Source: Anaerolineae bacterium (GTDB lineage Bacteria; Chloroflexota; Anaerolineae; Epilineales; JAHCIE01). Taken from it: a stretch of 7,579 nt of DNA. Position numbers and translations under genes: made by a program. Of the stretch, positions 6,948-7,579 are shown one piece after another (the first letter of the stretch is position 1; each line of letters begins with the position of its first letter). Location: assembly GCA_026129385.1 (NCBI GenBank), contig JAHCIE010000154.1, positions 1 to 7,579 on the forward strand. The letters run 5' to 3'. Below the pieces are notes generated by a model. That model did no database searches. It saw only the letters and a list, made by a program, of their open reading frames with translations, and was not told where the DNA came from.

Positions 6948-6953
6948 CCTCCT
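6948..6953 (-). promoter_or_regulatory. Strong Shine-Dalgarno of hutU
   Basis: AGGAGG, followed by a 9-base spacer to the ATG at 6938. It is a perfect anti-Shine-Dalgarno match and much stronger than any other site here, which suits hutU being translated independently as the first gene of a coupled run. Confidence 0.75.
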
Positions 6954-6961
6954 AATAACCG

Positions 6962-6975
6962 GACTCTGGACAGAG
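6962..6975. promoter_or_regulatory. 14-bp dyad upstream of hutU, possible operator or weak hairpin
   Basis: ACTCTGGACAGAGT is an inverted repeat of ACTCTG and CAGAGT separated by 2 bases, centred about 30 bases before the hutU start and inside the only real spacer of the window. The arms are short and no T-run follows, so an intrinsic terminator is unlikely. A binding site for a repressor is possible, but no regulator gene is in view and I cannot name one. A chance occurrence is also plausible. Confidence 0.3.
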
Positions 6976-6988
6976 TTGACATGATTGG

Positions 6989-7015
6989 TTCTTCTTCCTG
7001 CTCATCCTGTCAATC
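6989..7015 (-). repeat. Short 9-base direct repeats across the end of the macrodomain gene
   Basis: On the minus strand GATTGACAG (7015-7007) is followed at once by GATGAGCAG (7006-6998) and by the more degenerate GAAGAAGAA (6997-6989). The first unit spans the macrodomain stop codon. The first two units share seven of nine bases. It resembles the 'ACAGGAT'-type short repeats often met between genes in large-genome bacteria. It contains a TTGACA (7013-7008), but no good -10 box sits 16-18 bases beyond, so I do not call a promoter. Confidence 0.35.
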
Positions 7016-7555
7016 GTGTCTCGACTCGTGAAGGCGACGGAGCGCGGTGGACCAGGTAGCGTAGGCGTCAGGACCAAAGAGCACAACGCGCACCCGGCTG
7101 GGCGGCGCGTGCTGGCCCAGGTACTCAACGATAGCGGCCAGGGCAACGTCGGCGGCCTCGGCCATCGGGTAGCCGTAGATACCCGTGCTGATGGCCGGGA
7201 AGGCGACGCTGTCCAGCCCATGCTCGGCGGCGACTTCCAGACTCCGACGATAGGCGCTGGCTAACAAGGCGCTCTCGCCGTGGCTGCCGCCGTGGTAGAC
7301 TGGCCCGACGGCGTAGATGATGTAGCGCGCGGGCAGGTCGCCACCAGGGCCGATCTTCGCGTCGCCCGTGGCGCAGCGGCCAAGCTGCCGCCGCGCAGCC
7401 AGGGCAACCGGCCCCGCGGCGCGGGTAATGGCCCCATCGACCCCGCCGCCGGGGGCCAGGGCCTCGTTGGCGGCGTTCACGATGCCGTCGGTGGCCTCGC
7501 GGGTGATGTCACCCTGGACCAATTCGATAACGCCCTGGCCGACTCGCAAGCGCAT
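7010..7555 (-). CDS. Macrodomain protein, MacroD/YmdB type (O-acetyl-ADP-ribose deacetylase or ADP-ribosyl hydrolase)
   Basis: A 181-residue stand-alone macrodomain. Characterised MacroD-type members bind ADP-ribose and hydrolyse O-acetyl-ADP-ribose or mono-ADP-ribose on acidic side chains; YmdB also affects RNase III in E. coli. Visible motifs in order: VQGDIT (13-18, adenine-side Asp16), GIVNAAN (24-30, with Asn27 and Asn30), the catalytic loop GGGVDGAI (36-43, Asp40), the ATGDAKIGPGGDLPARYII stretch (62-80), and the phosphate loop FPAISTGIYGYP (119-130). All active-site elements of the MacroD class are intact and the length is typical. The ATG at 7555 has only a G-rich run upstream and no canonical Shine-Dalgarno. 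It is separated from hutU by 71 bases and so may be a separate transcription unit. The exact physiological substrate cannot be inferred. Confidence 0.92.
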   Translation of the reverse strand: MRLRVGQGVIELVQGDITREATDGIVNAANEALAPGGGVDGAITRAAGPVALAARRQLGRCATGDAKIGPGGDLPARYIIYAVGPVYHGGSHGESALLASAYRRSLEVAAEHGLDSVAFPAISTGIYGYPMAEAADVALAAIVEYLGQHAPPSRVRVVLFGPDAYATWSTALRRLHESRHD

Positions 7556-7571
7556 GCTGGCCCCCGAACCT

Positions 7572-7577
7572 AGTATA
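7572..7577 (-). promoter_or_regulatory. Possible -10 box for the macrodomain gene
   Basis: TATACT on the minus strand, one mismatch from TATAAT, ends 16 bases before the macrodomain ATG at 7555. A transcript would begin near 7565 and have a leader of about 10 bases. The -35 region lies outside the window, so this rests on the hexamer alone, although such an A/T-rich hexamer is rare in this GC-rich DNA. Confidence 0.35.
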
Positions 7578-7579
7578 GC

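Noticed and set aside
6962..6975. Intrinsic terminator after the macrodomain gene
   Set aside because: The stem is only 5-6 bp and no run of T follows on the minus strand.
6975..6980. TTGACA on the plus strand as a divergent promoter
   Set aside because: No gene on the plus strand follows it and there is no suitable -10 hexamer.

Overview
This is a GC-rich (roughly two-thirds G+C) stretch of bacterial chromosome. Every supported gene lies on the minus strand, so the gene order in the direction of transcription runs from position 7579 down to position 1. I see no tRNA, rRNA, CRISPR array, transposase, integrase or phage gene. Coding density is near total: the largest gap is 71 bases (6939-7009). 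The gene content (a stand-alone urocanate hydratase, an AAG-type DNA glycosylase, and a very large cytosolic GH13 protein next to a glycerate 2-kinase) together with the GC-rich codon use suggests a member of the Chloroflexota, but that is an impression from protein style and not a proof.

Layout in transcription order: (1) 7555-7010, a macrodomain ADP-ribosyl-hydrolase-type protein with a possible -10 box just upstream; (2) a 71-bp spacer holding short direct repeats and a 14-bp dyad; (3) 6938-5268, urocanate hydratase (hutU), led by a strong Shine-Dalgarno and with a 7-base tandem repeat in its first codons; (4) 5262-4975, a MoaD/ThiS-type ubiquitin-like protein that ends in Gly-Gly-Leu-Asp and not in Gly-Gly; (5) 4974-4390, 3-methyladenine DNA glycosylase of the AAG/Mpg family; (6) 4393-3758, shikimate kinase; (7) 3765-97, a 1222-residue GH13 (alpha-amylase superfamily) protein whose catalytic barrel is embedded between two long unassigned, mostly helical regions; (8) 100-1, the first 33 codons of a glycerate 2-kinase (GckA/TtuD/MOFRL type), which starts at a TTG overlapping the stop of gene 7 and runs off the window.

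From hutU onward the genes are packed like one operon: a 5-base gap, a TGA abutting an ATG, a 4-base ATGA overlap, an 8-base overlap and a 4-base TTGA overlap. The products do not form one classical pathway (histidine breakdown, a sulfur-carrier-like protein, DNA repair, the shikimate pathway, glucan or glucoside chemistry, glycerate phosphorylation). This looks like a streamlined run of housekeeping genes. The pair most likely to share a purpose is the GH13 protein and the glycerate kinase, which could together act on a glycerate-containing glucoside such as glucosylglycerate. The most unusual items are the GH13 protein itself (region IV reads Asn-Pro-Asp where most of the family has Asn-His-Asp, plus two unexplained flanking regions), the Gly-Gly-Leu-Asp tail of the MoaD-like protein, and the heptamer repeat inside the hutU start.
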